In this document: positions 28,190 to 36,826 of the stretch, in pieces
Numbering within the stretch: the stretch's first letter is position 1
Layout: each line of letters begins with the position of its first letter
Assembly (NCBI RefSeq): GCF_000382385.1
Contig: NZ_KB908320.1
Span: 248,001 to 312,000 of the forward strand
Direction of reading: 5' to 3'
Source: Segatella maculosa DSM 19339 = JCM 15638
GTDB lineage: Bacteria > Bacteroidota > Bacteroidia > Bacteroidales > Bacteroidaceae
DNA length: 64,000 bases
The notes under the pieces: model-generated
Database searches by the model: none
What the model was told of the DNA's origin: nothing
The model's input: the letters and a program-made list of their open reading frames with translations, nothing else
Program-made: the position numbers and the translations under genes

Positions 28190-30613
28190 CTAAAACCTGA
28201 AGATGGTACGAATGGAATAGTTGGCCCCACGCTCATGTGCATAATATCTAAAGCGGTCGGTATACTCCTTATAAAGCGCGTTAAGAATGTTCTCTCCCAC
28301 CAACATGACCTTCCATTGTCGGCCGTGGGGCAGTCTAATAGAATAATCTGCCGTACCGTTCAGCAAGAAATAAGCCTCAGGTGAGTCACTGACGAGGTCC
28401 TTATCAGGGTCGAATCGAGTCTGTTTAGTAACATACACACCCGAAAGCGAAAGCGAGACCTGATGCTTTTTCGCTGTATCCAAGGGACGAACATAGGTTG
28501 CCGAGAGCCCATAACGATCGGATGGCATGAAAGGAAGCCAGTCGTGGCGCGTAATGTTGCGTGCAAACATCCATTCACCTTTCCCGACCAACGTGAGTTC
28601 TGCTATCGGATGAACCGTTGCCTCGATGTCCCCGCCATAGAGTTTCACGTCATCTTGGTCGTAGATGAACTTGGGATATTTCCCACTGGGGTGATTGTGG
28701 AAGCGGTCTTTACCTGTTCCGATATGATCGTAGATATAACTATCGATACGTTGATAGAAAGCACTCGGCTCAATAGAGAACCATGCATTGCGATAGCGTG
28801 CGCCGATGACCGATTTATAGCCGCGTTCACTGGCCAAATGCCGGTTACCGACCACCCAATAGGAGCCGTCTTGGAGCCCGATAGCATAGAGTTCATTGAT
28901 ATCTGGAGGCCGCCACGACCAACCGATATTAGCCCGCACGTCCCAATTCGCATTCAATTGATAATGGGCGGCAAGACTTGTGGTGAAATTGCTGTAGAGT
29001 TTGAAGTCATCATAGTAGGTGTAGTTGCTGAGACTCGTGTAACCGTTGACCGACATGACACGGAAGTCATAACGCATGCCCAATGCACATTGCAATTTGC
29101 CGAACTGCGCCTTGTGAAGGAAGTAACCTCCCATCGAAAGTGCGGCGAAATTCGGGACGAAAGCGGGCTGTTTGGTACCCGGATAGTTGTAGTTGGTCTG
29201 ATAAGTATTGGAAAGTCCGGCATCGGTAGTCATATTCCACAGCTTCCATTTCGCATGCCAGAGCACGTCGAACTTATAGGTTTTCAAGATGAGGTCCTGC
29301 ACAGGAATCCAACTCCATTGCGTTTTCTTTCGGTTTTCGAACTCTTGTCTGAGGTTCTCTTGAAAGGAAAGTGTGAAGTCAAGCCGGTGATTGGCACTGA
29401 TGTCCCATTTCAATTCACCCTTGAAAGTCACGTGTTGCGACTGCTGGAAAGGTGGTTTGATGCGATAGGAGAACGGGAAGAGCGTCTTAGGGTCGGGCCG
29501 ACCGTATTCAAAACGCTTGAGCAGCTGGTCCAAATCAGATATCTTGCTGGCATAATAGATGCCACTACGCTGATAATAGATACTCGAAAAAAGAGTTACT
29601 GTGAGATTTCTACCTTGCCAACCGGCCTGTCCCGAGAGGCTGATCGTATTATAGCCCGTGTTATTAAGGATATAGTCGGCAGTGCGATAGTCCCCACCTT
29701 TGGTGTACATGCCATGCAATCGCAGGCCGAATTGCTTGTAGCCGGCCTCGATACTACCGCTGCCACTGCCACCGCGGGCATTGGTGTCATAGCCCATATT
29801 GACATTACCTTTCACATTGACGTGGTGATGTCCATAGGGCAAAGGGGCATCATTGAGCAGCACCACACCGCCCATGGCTCCGAAACCATAGCGGATACAC
29901 TCGGCTCCTTTCACCACTTCAACCATACTCGAGCCCGTATAATCAAGCTCAGGGGCATGGTCGGCCCCCCAACTCTGGCTTTCGAGTCTCACACCGTTGT
30001 TCATCAAAAGGATACGACTACTGTGCATGCCTTGTATGACGGGCTTGGCAATGGTGTTGCCCGTGCTGATGGAACTCACGCCGGGAACGGTCTCAAGCAT
30101 CTTAGCCAGCGAACTTGCACCGCCTTTCTCCAATTCTTCTGAACCAATCGTAGCCGTTTGTTGCAGTACGGACGTATGCCGTTTCTGTGCCGTAACGACC
30201 ACGTTGTCGAGCATCTTGGCATCATCAGTCATCAGAATCACGACGGGTTTGTCGGGCGTAACGGCGATTTGCTTTGAAACTTTCTTGTAGCCGATGTAGG
30301 AAACCTCCACCCGGACGCTCTTCGCACTACCTTTCAGTTGCAACGTGCACTTGCCTTGCGCGTCGGTAGCAGCTCCCATGACGGCTTTGTCGCATCGCAC
30401 CGTAGCGCCGATGACGGGCTCTCGGGTGGTTGAAGATAACACAATAAACGCGACTTGCGTCGTTTCTGCTTGTTGATTGTTTTGTGGAAACTCGTCTGTC
30501 GAAGCCTTTCCGGGCGGAATTCCGGCGATGAACAGTAGGACCAACATGACTGTTTTGAGTTGTAGGCGGCTGCACCACGCAGCGCTTTCCAACATAATAC
30601 AGGGTATCTGCAT
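28190..30613 (-). CDS. TonB-dependent outer-membrane receptor
   Basis: This 807-residue receptor has a signal peptide, then a carboxypeptidase-D-like regulatory domain (about residues 50-135: STTREPVIGATVRCD, VSYIGYKKVS). The plug follows (VVKGAECIRYGFGAMGGVV), and the 22-strand barrel ends in aromatic IRTIFRF. The plug resembles ZnuD-type metal receptors, and GHHH after the plug plus HNH in a barrel loop could bind metal, so zinc or copper uptake is a possible role; this is inference. It is neither SusC-like in length nor followed by a SusD. Start at 30613 or Met7 at 30595. Confidence 0.92.
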   Translation of the reverse strand: MQIPCIMLESAAWCSRLQLKTVMLVLLFIAGIPPGKASTDEFPQNNQQAETTQVAFIVLSSTTREPVIGATVRCDKAVMGAATDAQGKCTLQLKGSAKSVRVEVSYIGYKKVSKQIAVTPDKPVVILMTDDAKMLDNVVVTAQKRHTSVLQQTATIGSEELEKGGASSLAKMLETVPGVSSISTGNTIAKPVIQGMHSSRILLMNNGVRLESQSWGADHAPELDYTGSSMVEVVKGAECIRYGFGAMGGVVLLNDAPLPYGHHHVNVKGNVNMGYDTNARGGSGSGSIEAGYKQFGLRLHGMYTKGGDYRTADYILNNTGYNTISLSGQAGWQGRNLTVTLFSSIYYQRSGIYYASKISDLDQLLKRFEYGRPDPKTLFPFSYRIKPPFQQSQHVTFKGELKWDISANHRLDFTLSFQENLRQEFENRKKTQWSWIPVQDLILKTYKFDVLWHAKWKLWNMTTDAGLSNTYQTNYNYPGTKQPAFVPNFAALSMGGYFLHKAQFGKLQCALGMRYDFRVMSVNGYTSLSNYTYYDDFKLYSNFTTSLAAHYQLNANWDVRANIGWSWRPPDINELYAIGLQDGSYWVVGNRHLASERGYKSVIGARYRNAWFSIEPSAFYQRIDSYIYDHIGTGKDRFHNHPSGKYPKFIYDQDDVKLYGGDIEATVHPIAELTLVGKGEWMFARNITRHDWLPFMPSDRYGLSATYVRPLDTAKKHQVSLSLSGVYVTKQTRFDPDKDLVSDSPEAYFLLNGTADYSIRLPHGRQWKVMLVGENILNALYKEYTDRFRYYAHERGANYSIRTIFRF

Positions 30614-30719
30614 TTCGCTAATAAGTTTGAATATAAAAATTGTTTAACAAGGTTGCCCTACGGGAATTGTCTTTTCTTGTTTTCCGGCAAATGCTCGCAG
30701 ACAATCATTTTTGTGAGTG

Positions 30720-30750
30720 CAAAATTAAAACGAACAAATAAAACAGGCAA
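30720..30750 (-). promoter_or_regulatory. Promoter of the TonB receptor operon
   Basis: On the minus strand TTG (30750-30748), 20-base spacer, TAATTTTG (30727-30720). It gives a leader of about 100 bases before the receptor start. No obvious Fur or Zur operator was recognised by eye. Confidence 0.7.
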
Positions 30751-30844
30751 TACCTAAATTTAAGTAATCGAAGCACGCCCGATAAGCGGGGTGATACTGC
30801 CCCACTCCCATCTTCGTGCCCCATAAATACTATAGTTCTGTGCG

Positions 30845-31110
30845 AAAAGTAGTATCGTTTTCATCAAAAGATACTGCCGTTTTATGGAAAGCTATACCCT
30901 CCCTTTTAAAAAGGTGCGTACTTTTAACTGAAAAGGTATATACTTTTAATTGGAAAGGTATATACGTTTTAACGAAAAGGTATATACCTTTTTGAGGAAA
31001 GATACTGTTGTCTTTTTGATAAGGTGCTATTGTATCATTTAAAAAGTACTATCCCTTCATCAAAAAAGTTTTATCGTTTTACAAAAAACTGTTATCGTTT
31101 TCTCCGGCTT
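30845..31110. repeat. 22 bp repeat array with A-tract, TATATA core and T-tract (array R5)
   Basis: Twelve units are marked by an AAAAG or AAAGG start at about 30845, 30867, 30888, 30910, 30932, 30954, 30976, 30998, 31020, 31042, 31065 and 31085. Period is 21-23 bases, mostly 22. The central units contain GGTATATAC, in one case the full palindrome AAAGGTATATACCTTT, then TTTTAA. Outer units are degenerate. The array lies between two divergent promoters (TonB operon at 30720-30750, small secreted protein at 31255-31285). Confidence 0.85.
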
Positions 31111-31254
31111 CTCCCATCATGTTTGAGAAAACGGTGCATCTTCCCCGGAAAAACAACCTCCGGTTATATATAATAAGGTACTTATAATCCGAAAGCCACA
31201 CTATTGATTTATGTCAATAAAAGCACCTGTTTGCGCAAACAATCTTATATTTGC

Positions 31255-31285
31255 TTGCAGATGTTGTGTTTCTGTCATACCTTTG
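31255..31285 (+). promoter_or_regulatory. Promoter for the small secreted protein
   Basis: TTG at 31255-31257, 20-base spacer, TACCTTTG at 31278-31285. It predicts a leader of about 95 bases before the gene at 31386. Confidence 0.78.
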
Positions 31286-31385
31286 CAACGTCTTAAGGAA
31301 ACAAAAAGACATTTTAGGATAAACATAAAAAGTATAACAGGACCGAAAAGAAAAGGGTCCACAAACAAAGAAAGGTAAAAAGATT

Positions 31386-31748
31386 ATGAAAAAGATGATT
31401 TTGACACTCGTTGCAGTTATGAGTATGACAATGGCTTTTGCCGAGGGTGAGAACACAAAGGCAGCCAACACGGTTGCTGCTTATGACATGACTGTTAACT
31501 ATGGCAAGCTGGCTCAGGCCCTTGGTCTCTCAAGCGACCAGCTCGAAAGTGTGGAAGATGTACACAAAACTTTCTGCATCGAGATGATGAACGCAGCCAA
31601 TGCACCCAAGGACGAGCGCAAGGCTATGGTCGACAAGGCCATCGAGAAGAACCTCAAATACATGCACTACATTCTGAACAACAGCCAGTACAGCAAGTAT
31701 CTTCTTCTTCTGAACACCACAATGAACAACCGTGGTCTCAACATGTAA
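31386..31748 (+). CDS. Small secreted protein of unknown function
   Basis: The 120-residue product has a signal peptide (LTLVAVMSMTMAFA, cleavage near AFA-EG), leaving about 100 mostly helical residues rich in Met, Asn and Leu. A single Cys (in TFCIEMMN) remains after cleavage. No family is recognised. The gene stands alone with a strong promoter and a 17-bp perfect terminator hairpin, which suggests high, independent expression. I cannot say what it does. Confidence 0.8.
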   Translation: MKKMILTLVAVMSMTMAFAEGENTKAANTVAAYDMTVNYGKLAQALGLSSDQLESVEDVHKTFCIEMMNAANAPKDERKAMVDKAIEKNLKYMHYILNNSQYSKYLLLLNTTMNNRGLNM

Positions 31749-31774
31749 TCTGAATATTGAAGAGAGCATATAAC

Positions 31775-31811
31775 AAAAAGCTGCATATCCATCGTGGATA
31801 TGCAGCTTTTT
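31775..31811. terminator. Bidirectional intrinsic terminator
   Basis: A perfect 17-bp stem (AAAAAGCTGCATATCCA, 31775-31791, pairing with 31795-31811) has a 3-base loop. Flanking A and T tracts serve both strands. It ends the small secreted gene on plus and the polysaccharide operon (last stop 31900) on minus. Confidence 0.9.
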
Positions 31812-31899
31812 CGTTATGTTTCTTCTAACAAACTGCCTGGTGGAACGGCAGAAGAAGGACTTTGTAGCCTTCTCGGTTCCCTGTAGTGATAGATTGGTC

Positions 31900-32730
31900 C
31901 TATCTCGAAACAGAACTTTTAGCGGAGCTACAAATATCTTGCAGAACTTCCCGATTCCATTCTGAACGTTCCTTATCAAAAAACCATCCCCATTTATTGA
32001 AATAGCTAATAGCACTTTTAATATGTATCTTAAGGAGTCTCCGGTTTTTATAAGACTCTCTTTTATGATTATGTACGATTGTAACTTTCGGCCAAAAGAT
32101 TGTTTTTGCGCTCTTATGGATTCTCCTTGTTAAATCAACATCTTCCATATACATAAAGAAAGTCTCGTCAAAGCCTCCTGTTTTTTCTAAACTACAGTTA
32201 CGAAAAAACATGAAGCATCCCATATGAAATGGAACATTGAGTATAGAATCATGTTTCCAGTCCTTCAAAAGAAACCTGTCATTCTGTTTCTGAAACCACG
32301 ATTTGGGTAGGAATCTCCTAAAAATCAAAATCATTGGTGTTGGCAATAATCTAACTACATATTGTATATCATCATTGGGATATATCGTGTTTGGTATCAA
32401 TTGCCCGACATCAGGATGTAAATTCATATAGTTTTCTATTTCATTGATAACATCAGGAGAGAAGTAAACGTCACTATTTAGAACTAAATGGTAATCTGCA
32501 TTCAGTGCTATTGATTTTCTAATTGCAATGTTATGTGCTGCCCCATATCCTATATTCTTTTGTGGAATATATTCAACATTTGTCTTGGAGAAACAAAATC
32601 GCCTAATAGCTTCATCCTTAGAATTATCTATTATAAAAATCACACTTATGCTTCGCGACTCTAAAGCTTTTAAGCATTGGGTGAGCTCATTTAAATCGGT
32701 ATGAAAGGTAACTATCGATACTGTTATCAT
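31900..32730 (-). CDS. Glycosyltransferase family 2
   Basis: The 276-residue GT-A enzyme has an N-terminal nucleotide-sugar fold (VSIVTFHTDLNELTQCL), the metal motif region LNSDVYF, and the catalytic-type acidic motif MEDVDLTRR. It resembles rhamnosyltransferase-like GT2 enzymes, but the sugar cannot be told from sequence. It is the last gene of the polysaccharide locus and lies before the shared terminator. Confidence 0.9.
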   Translation of the reverse strand: MITVSIVTFHTDLNELTQCLKALESRSISVIFIIDNSKDEAIRRFCFSKTNVEYIPQKNIGYGAAHNIAIRKSIALNADYHLVLNSDVYFSPDVINEIENYMNLHPDVGQLIPNTIYPNDDIQYVVRLLPTPMILIFRRFLPKSWFQKQNDRFLLKDWKHDSILNVPFHMGCFMFFRNCSLEKTGGFDETFFMYMEDVDLTRRIHKSAKTIFWPKVTIVHNHKRESYKNRRLLKIHIKSAISYFNKWGWFFDKERSEWNREVLQDICSSAKSSVSR

Positions 32731-32744
32731 AGCTTATATGCATT

Positions 32745-33956
32745 TTATATATTACTAAAAATTTTTTCTAAGTTCATAAGATATACTTGCATTGAGAAAG
32801 TGGGTAACTTTGATGCTTTCATTTTTGTAGCCCAGTCTGATATATCAATCTCTTCGAACTGCTTAATGGTATCTTTTAATTGGACTAGATTCCCCATTTC
32901 ATAATTTAGTCCATTCACCCCATTTTTAATAAGTTCAGCAGCTCCACAACCTAAAGGCACAATGCATGGCACACCCATCGACAGCATTTCGGCCACGCTC
33001 AGCCCAAAAGTCTCATTCACTTTTGACGGAAAGACGAGGCATTTAGCCTGTTTTAAATAGGTCATCTTGTCGTTTCCATTCACCCAACCCGCAAAGGTGA
33101 TGTTGGGATATTGATGTTTTAAGTCGTCAAGCAAATAGCCATCGCCCAAGACAATACCCTGTAATTGCAGTTCAGTCATCACCTTACAAAAGTCATGGAT
33201 TCCCTTTTCTTCGGACAACCGCCCAATGTATAAGAAGGCGTTATTGCGAGAAATATCTATGGGGTGGTCTAAAAGGCGTATCACCGGGTTATAGAGCACG
33301 CCGCTTTTTGTGGCAAACTGCGTTACATAGGGGCACAACTTTTCTTCGCATAACTTCGAAACAGCGTAGGCATGGATATATTTTTTCGCACGACGTAGAC
33401 AATGGTTTAACACGCTTTGGCGCACACATCGATAGAGCTTATAGGCGTAATTGCGCGAATCACAATGGGTTAACACGCAGCGAGTGGACATGGCTTTGCA
33501 GGTGCAACATGCATTTTTTTGGTAGTTAAAGAACCCACCATTGGGGCAAGCCGTGAAGTAATCGTGCAGGGTCAGAATGGTTTTAAACTGCCGTTTTCTA
33601 AAGGTTGAGAAGATAGATGCCGACAAAGTCTTTACATAACCATGCACCATCACCACCGTGTCTTGTGGACTATATTGTGCTAAACATTTGAGACTCTCGC
33701 GATAGGCCTTGCGGTTCCAAATGTTTCTACATGCAGAAGCCATTTTATTTTTATCGGAAAGGGCATCGGCTTGATTTAGGAAAACCACCTCAATGCCGTG
33801 TACTTCGAGCTGTGACTCAACGGGACCTGTGGCGCAAAAGAACACCACATGATAGCCTTTCTGCGCCAACGCAAGGGCGCTATCGAATGCAATTTTGCCC
33901 GCACCCCCATAAATATGTCCATAATCATTATAGACAATGATATTTTTTACTTGCAT
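32745..33956 (-). CDS. Glycosyltransferase family 4
   Basis: This 403-residue GT-B enzyme of the polysaccharide locus has an N-terminal acceptor domain with a glycine-rich start (YGHIYGGAGKIAFD). The C-terminal donor domain has YIGRLSEEKG and the EX7E region NETFGLSVAEMLSMG. A cluster of cysteines in the middle (CCTCKAMSTRC) could bind a metal and is seen in some GT4 relatives. Donor and acceptor are unknown. Confidence 0.9.
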   Translation of the reverse strand: MQVKNIIVYNDYGHIYGGAGKIAFDSALALAQKGYHVVFFCATGPVESQLEVHGIEVVFLNQADALSDKNKMASACRNIWNRKAYRESLKCLAQYSPQDTVVMVHGYVKTLSASIFSTFRKRQFKTILTLHDYFTACPNGGFFNYQKNACCTCKAMSTRCVLTHCDSRNYAYKLYRCVRQSVLNHCLRRAKKYIHAYAVSKLCEEKLCPYVTQFATKSGVLYNPVIRLLDHPIDISRNNAFLYIGRLSEEKGIHDFCKVMTELQLQGIVLGDGYLLDDLKHQYPNITFAGWVNGNDKMTYLKQAKCLVFPSKVNETFGLSVAEMLSMGVPCIVPLGCGAAELIKNGVNGLNYEMGNLVQLKDTIKQFEEIDISDWATKMKASKLPTFSMQVYLMNLEKIFSNI

Positions 33957-33968
33957 GATGGCGTGGCG

Positions 33969-34703
33969 TTAGTGCATCAATCGGTTGCGGGTAATCGCTC
34001 CTATGCCTTTGCAAAAATAGAAAAGGTTGAGTGGAAGCGATAGGGAATGGTGTAGTTTGCGCACTTGAAAGGCCTGGAAAATGGCTTGATAAGTGGTGCT
34101 TGCACCGCGATCTTGCATGCAAAGGACGGTCTCATTGACAAACAAACTCTTGAGCTTCTTTCGTAAAAGAAATTCATAATCGGCGCAGATGGAGTAGTGT
34201 AAGCTAAACAAACCTACCTCTTGAAAGAGCTTTTTATTGTGGAGTGATGCCCCATGGGCTATCAACATTTGCTTGCGAAAATCGTCCCAATGATAGGGTT
34301 TTCCAATGGTTTTGAGCACTTTCCCCGACGCATCTACCAATAGTTCCTTGGCACAAATGAGGTCGTATGAGGTGTAATCCTCTTGTGATAACAGGCTTAA
34401 ATAGGTTGATAGCCCGCCATTCATCAGATAATCATCGGCACCGATAAACATCATCCAATCGCCTTTGGCATGGGCAATGCCCTTGTTCCAAGCATCATAA
34501 ATACCTTTGTCGGGCTCGGAGCAGCTGTAATCAATGGTGTCTTGATAGGTGTTGATGATATCGAGAGTATTGTCTTTCGACCCGCCATCTATCACAAGGA
34601 GTTCAATCTCGTTGGTCTTTTGTTCGCGAATGCTTTGCAAACAGCGTGCAAGCGTTTTGCCTGCGTTGTAAGTTGCAATGATAATCGAAATCTTAGGGCT
34701 CAT
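33969..34703 (-). CDS. Glycosyltransferase family 2
   Basis: The 244-residue GT-A enzyme has the start ISIIATYNAGKTLARCLQSI and the motif MFIGADDY (DXD-like), as in WcaA/family 2 enzymes. It overlaps the wzy gene upstream by 4 bases (ATGA), so translation is coupled. The sugar transferred is unknown. Confidence 0.92.
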   Translation of the reverse strand: MSPKISIIIATYNAGKTLARCLQSIREQKTNEIELLVIDGGSKDNTLDIINTYQDTIDYSCSEPDKGIYDAWNKGIAHAKGDWMMFIGADDYLMNGGLSTYLSLLSQEDYTSYDLICAKELLVDASGKVLKTIGKPYHWDDFRKQMLIAHGASLHNKKLFQEVGLFSLHYSICADYEFLLRKKLKSLFVNETVLCMQDRGASTTYQAIFQAFQVRKLHHSLSLPLNLFYFCKGIGAITRNRLMH

Positions 34704-35932
34704 TTCTTTTCGTTTCTTAGTCGTAATCGTTGTGTTATTTTGGCTTCTTTATAGGAGAAATAATAAAGCATATTGTAAAAAATCATGCCATAAACAAAGT
34801 AGTTTCCTCCGCGGATAAAGGTGCCCAACAGATAGAAGAGCACGCAGGTGTTAATCATAGATTGCTTGCTCCTGCATTTGAATAGGAACACGATATACAC
34901 GAGGAGACCGAGAATTCCCGTCTCCGATAGCAAGCGATTGAACAGCGAATAGCCATCCTCTTCGTTGAGACCATAGAGTGGTCTGTTGGATTGATACACC
35001 GCATGGTAGTTGAGTTTGTGCGTACCTAAGCCTGTTCCCGTCCATCGCAGCGGTGCATGTGTGGCCACATAGGTATTGGCTAAGAGGGCATACGACGAGT
35101 TATTCAAACTTTCTATGACATAAATGTTGTTCAAACTCGACAAGGCTGTGACCGTTTGTTGAAGCCTAAGCATGATGCCACTAAACCCTTTTTCAGAATC
35201 GCTTTGCTTTGTTGTTGAAACAAAGAAGATGACGATTCCTATAGCACAAGCACCAATCATCTTGAACAAAATGCCTTTGTTCACCCGTTGGTAGAACCAT
35301 TTGAACAGGCAAATGGCGGCTGTAATGAATGCAATGGTCGATAAAGAGCATGCTAAACTCGTGAAGATGAGCACCAATTGCCACCGTTTGAAAAGATGGA
35401 ATTTATCTTTATAGAGGATGATATAGGCGATAAACGGGCTTAGAATGGTGCCATAATAACCGCCTTCGGCTAAGGTGCTATGCACACGAATGATGTGTGG
35501 CGCCACCTCGGTATTGGTTTTTGCCCACAAGGTGAACGAGAAAATATCGATATGTGTGGCAGCATAGGCGCAAAGTTCGATGAAACCGAGCAGACCAACC
35601 ACCTTGGCTACCTTCAAATAGACGATGAATAGCCCCTCGATATTGGCCTTTTGCTGTGACAAGAGACTATAGTAAATCAGGATGTAGAGGGTGAGTAGCA
35701 CATATTGCTGCAAGCCCTTGCTTATGGGATAGCCCAAGATGGTGGTTGCCACCACGACAGAATAGGCAAAGAACAGCGTTAAATAAACCAGCACATGAGG
35801 CGCTCTCACCAGCGAATGGCGAATGAGATAAAGCAGCGTCAGCAGCAAAACACCAAGTTCTATGGTGCTATAGCAGAAGGTGCTAAACACCACAATATAG
35901 AGCCAGTTGGCTTTGATTTTATGTAATAACAT
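34700..35932 (-). CDS. O-antigen/capsule polymerase (Wzy-like)
   Basis: The 410-residue integral membrane protein has about 10-12 hydrophobic segments and a large loop before the last third (region with THAPLRWTGTGLGTHKLNYH), the layout of O-antigen ligase/polymerase proteins. With the flippase at 38006-39292 it implies a Wzx/Wzy-dependent export route. Sequence conservation in this family is low, so the call rests on topology and context. Ligase activity is an alternative. Confidence 0.8.
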   Translation of the reverse strand: MLLHKIKANWLYIVVFSTFCYSTIELGVLLLTLLYLIRHSLVRAPHVLVYLTLFFAYSVVVATTILGYPISKGLQQYVLLTLYILIYYSLLSQQKANIEGLFIVYLKVAKVVGLLGFIELCAYAATHIDIFSFTLWAKTNTEVAPHIIRVHSTLAEGGYYGTILSPFIAYIILYKDKFHLFKRWQLVLIFTSLACSLSTIAFITAAICLFKWFYQRVNKGILFKMIGACAIGIVIFFVSTTKQSDSEKGFSGIMLRLQQTVTALSSLNNIYVIESLNNSSYALLANTYVATHAPLRWTGTGLGTHKLNYHAVYQSNRPLYGLNEEDGYSLFNRLLSETGILGLLVYIVFLFKCRSKQSMINTCVLFYLLGTFIRGGNYFVYGMIFYNMLYYFSYKEAKITQRLRLRNEKK

Positions 35933-36148
35933 CGTTGGTTCCGCTGTCTTCTTATGTGGTAGTTGTTGAGACTATGCCTTTAAAGACTTGCATGACCTTG
36001 TGTCTCAGTTGGAAAAAGCGTGTGAATTGATACTTAAAAGCTATTCTATTTGCAGGCAATTTGCACGATAAAGCGTGATAATTACGTATGAATTACTTTG
36101 CAGGTAGTATCACCTTTATGGAATGTATACCATCATCCATGCGGCCTT

Positions 36149-36826
36149 TTACGCTTTGTCGTAATAGGCTTTGAGCTTATCGATGTCGCAAAGCAGTGAC
36201 CAATGCGCTCTAAACCAGGCAATAGGGTTGTTCCACCATTGCACGTTGAGTAGCCATTCTATCGTTGCTTCGTCATAGCGGTAGCCGATGATTTTAGCAG
36301 GGACACCGCCCACGATGGCATAGGGTGGAACATCTTTCGTGACAACGGCGTGGGCAAGCACCACCGCTCCGTCGGCAATGTGAATGCCACCATTGATGAA
36401 TACTTCCTCGCAAATCCATACATCGTTACCGATTTCACAACCAAAACGTTTGTCATCATCGGTTGTTCGCAATTCAGTAAACATTTGTTGGGTAGCGAAA
36501 GTGGCTCCGTTTTGCTTACGAAGAGAGAAAAAGCAGGGCGAAGTAGTGGCGAAAGGTGCTTGGAAAGGGTGGATGCCGTGGTTGCAAATCACGTGGTTAG
36601 AGATGGAACAAAAGCGACCTATTTTGGCCGTTAGGCTCGAATGATGGCCAATATACGAGCCATAACCGAGGATTCCGCCAAAGGAACTGTGGCTATAAAT
36701 CTTGTTCATGCCTTCGAATTGAGCCTGTAAAGCAATGTCGCAACCCTGCTCAAACTGAAGTTTCCCGTGCCATTTCAGACGGAGAAACCATCGTTTGAGC
36801 AACTGTTTCATCCAGCAATGCATCAT
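36149..36826 (-). CDS. Hexapeptide acetyltransferase (CatB/XAT type)
   Basis: The 225-residue left-handed beta-helix enzyme probably acetylates a sugar of the polysaccharide. Visible repeats include IGNDVWICEEVFINGGIHIADGA-like hexads (shown in part) and the XAT signature VPPYAIVGGVPAKIIG, followed by a C-terminal helix with WWN. The start overlaps the glycosyltransferase gene upstream by 4 bases. Confidence 0.9.
   Translation of the reverse strand: MMHCWMKQLLKRWFLRLKWHGKLQFEQGCDIALQAQFEGMNKIYSHSSFGGILGYGSYIGHHSSLTAKIGRFCSISNHVICNHGIHPFQAPFATTSPCFFSLRKQNGATFATQQMFTELRTTDDDKRFGCEIGNDVWICEEVFINGGIHIADGAVVLAHAVVTKDVPPYAIVGGVPAKIIGYRYDEATIEWLLNVQWWNNPIAWFRAHWSLLCDIDKLKAYYDKA

Noticed and set aside
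28463-30142. 559-residue open frame antisense to the TonB receptor
   Set aside because: The minus-strand receptor is full length with clear domains; the plus-strand frame has no recognisable protein features and is a shadow.
30614-31385. tRNA or small RNA genes in the large gap
   Set aside because: No cloverleaf or known RNA motif was found; the gap is explained by two promoters and array R5.
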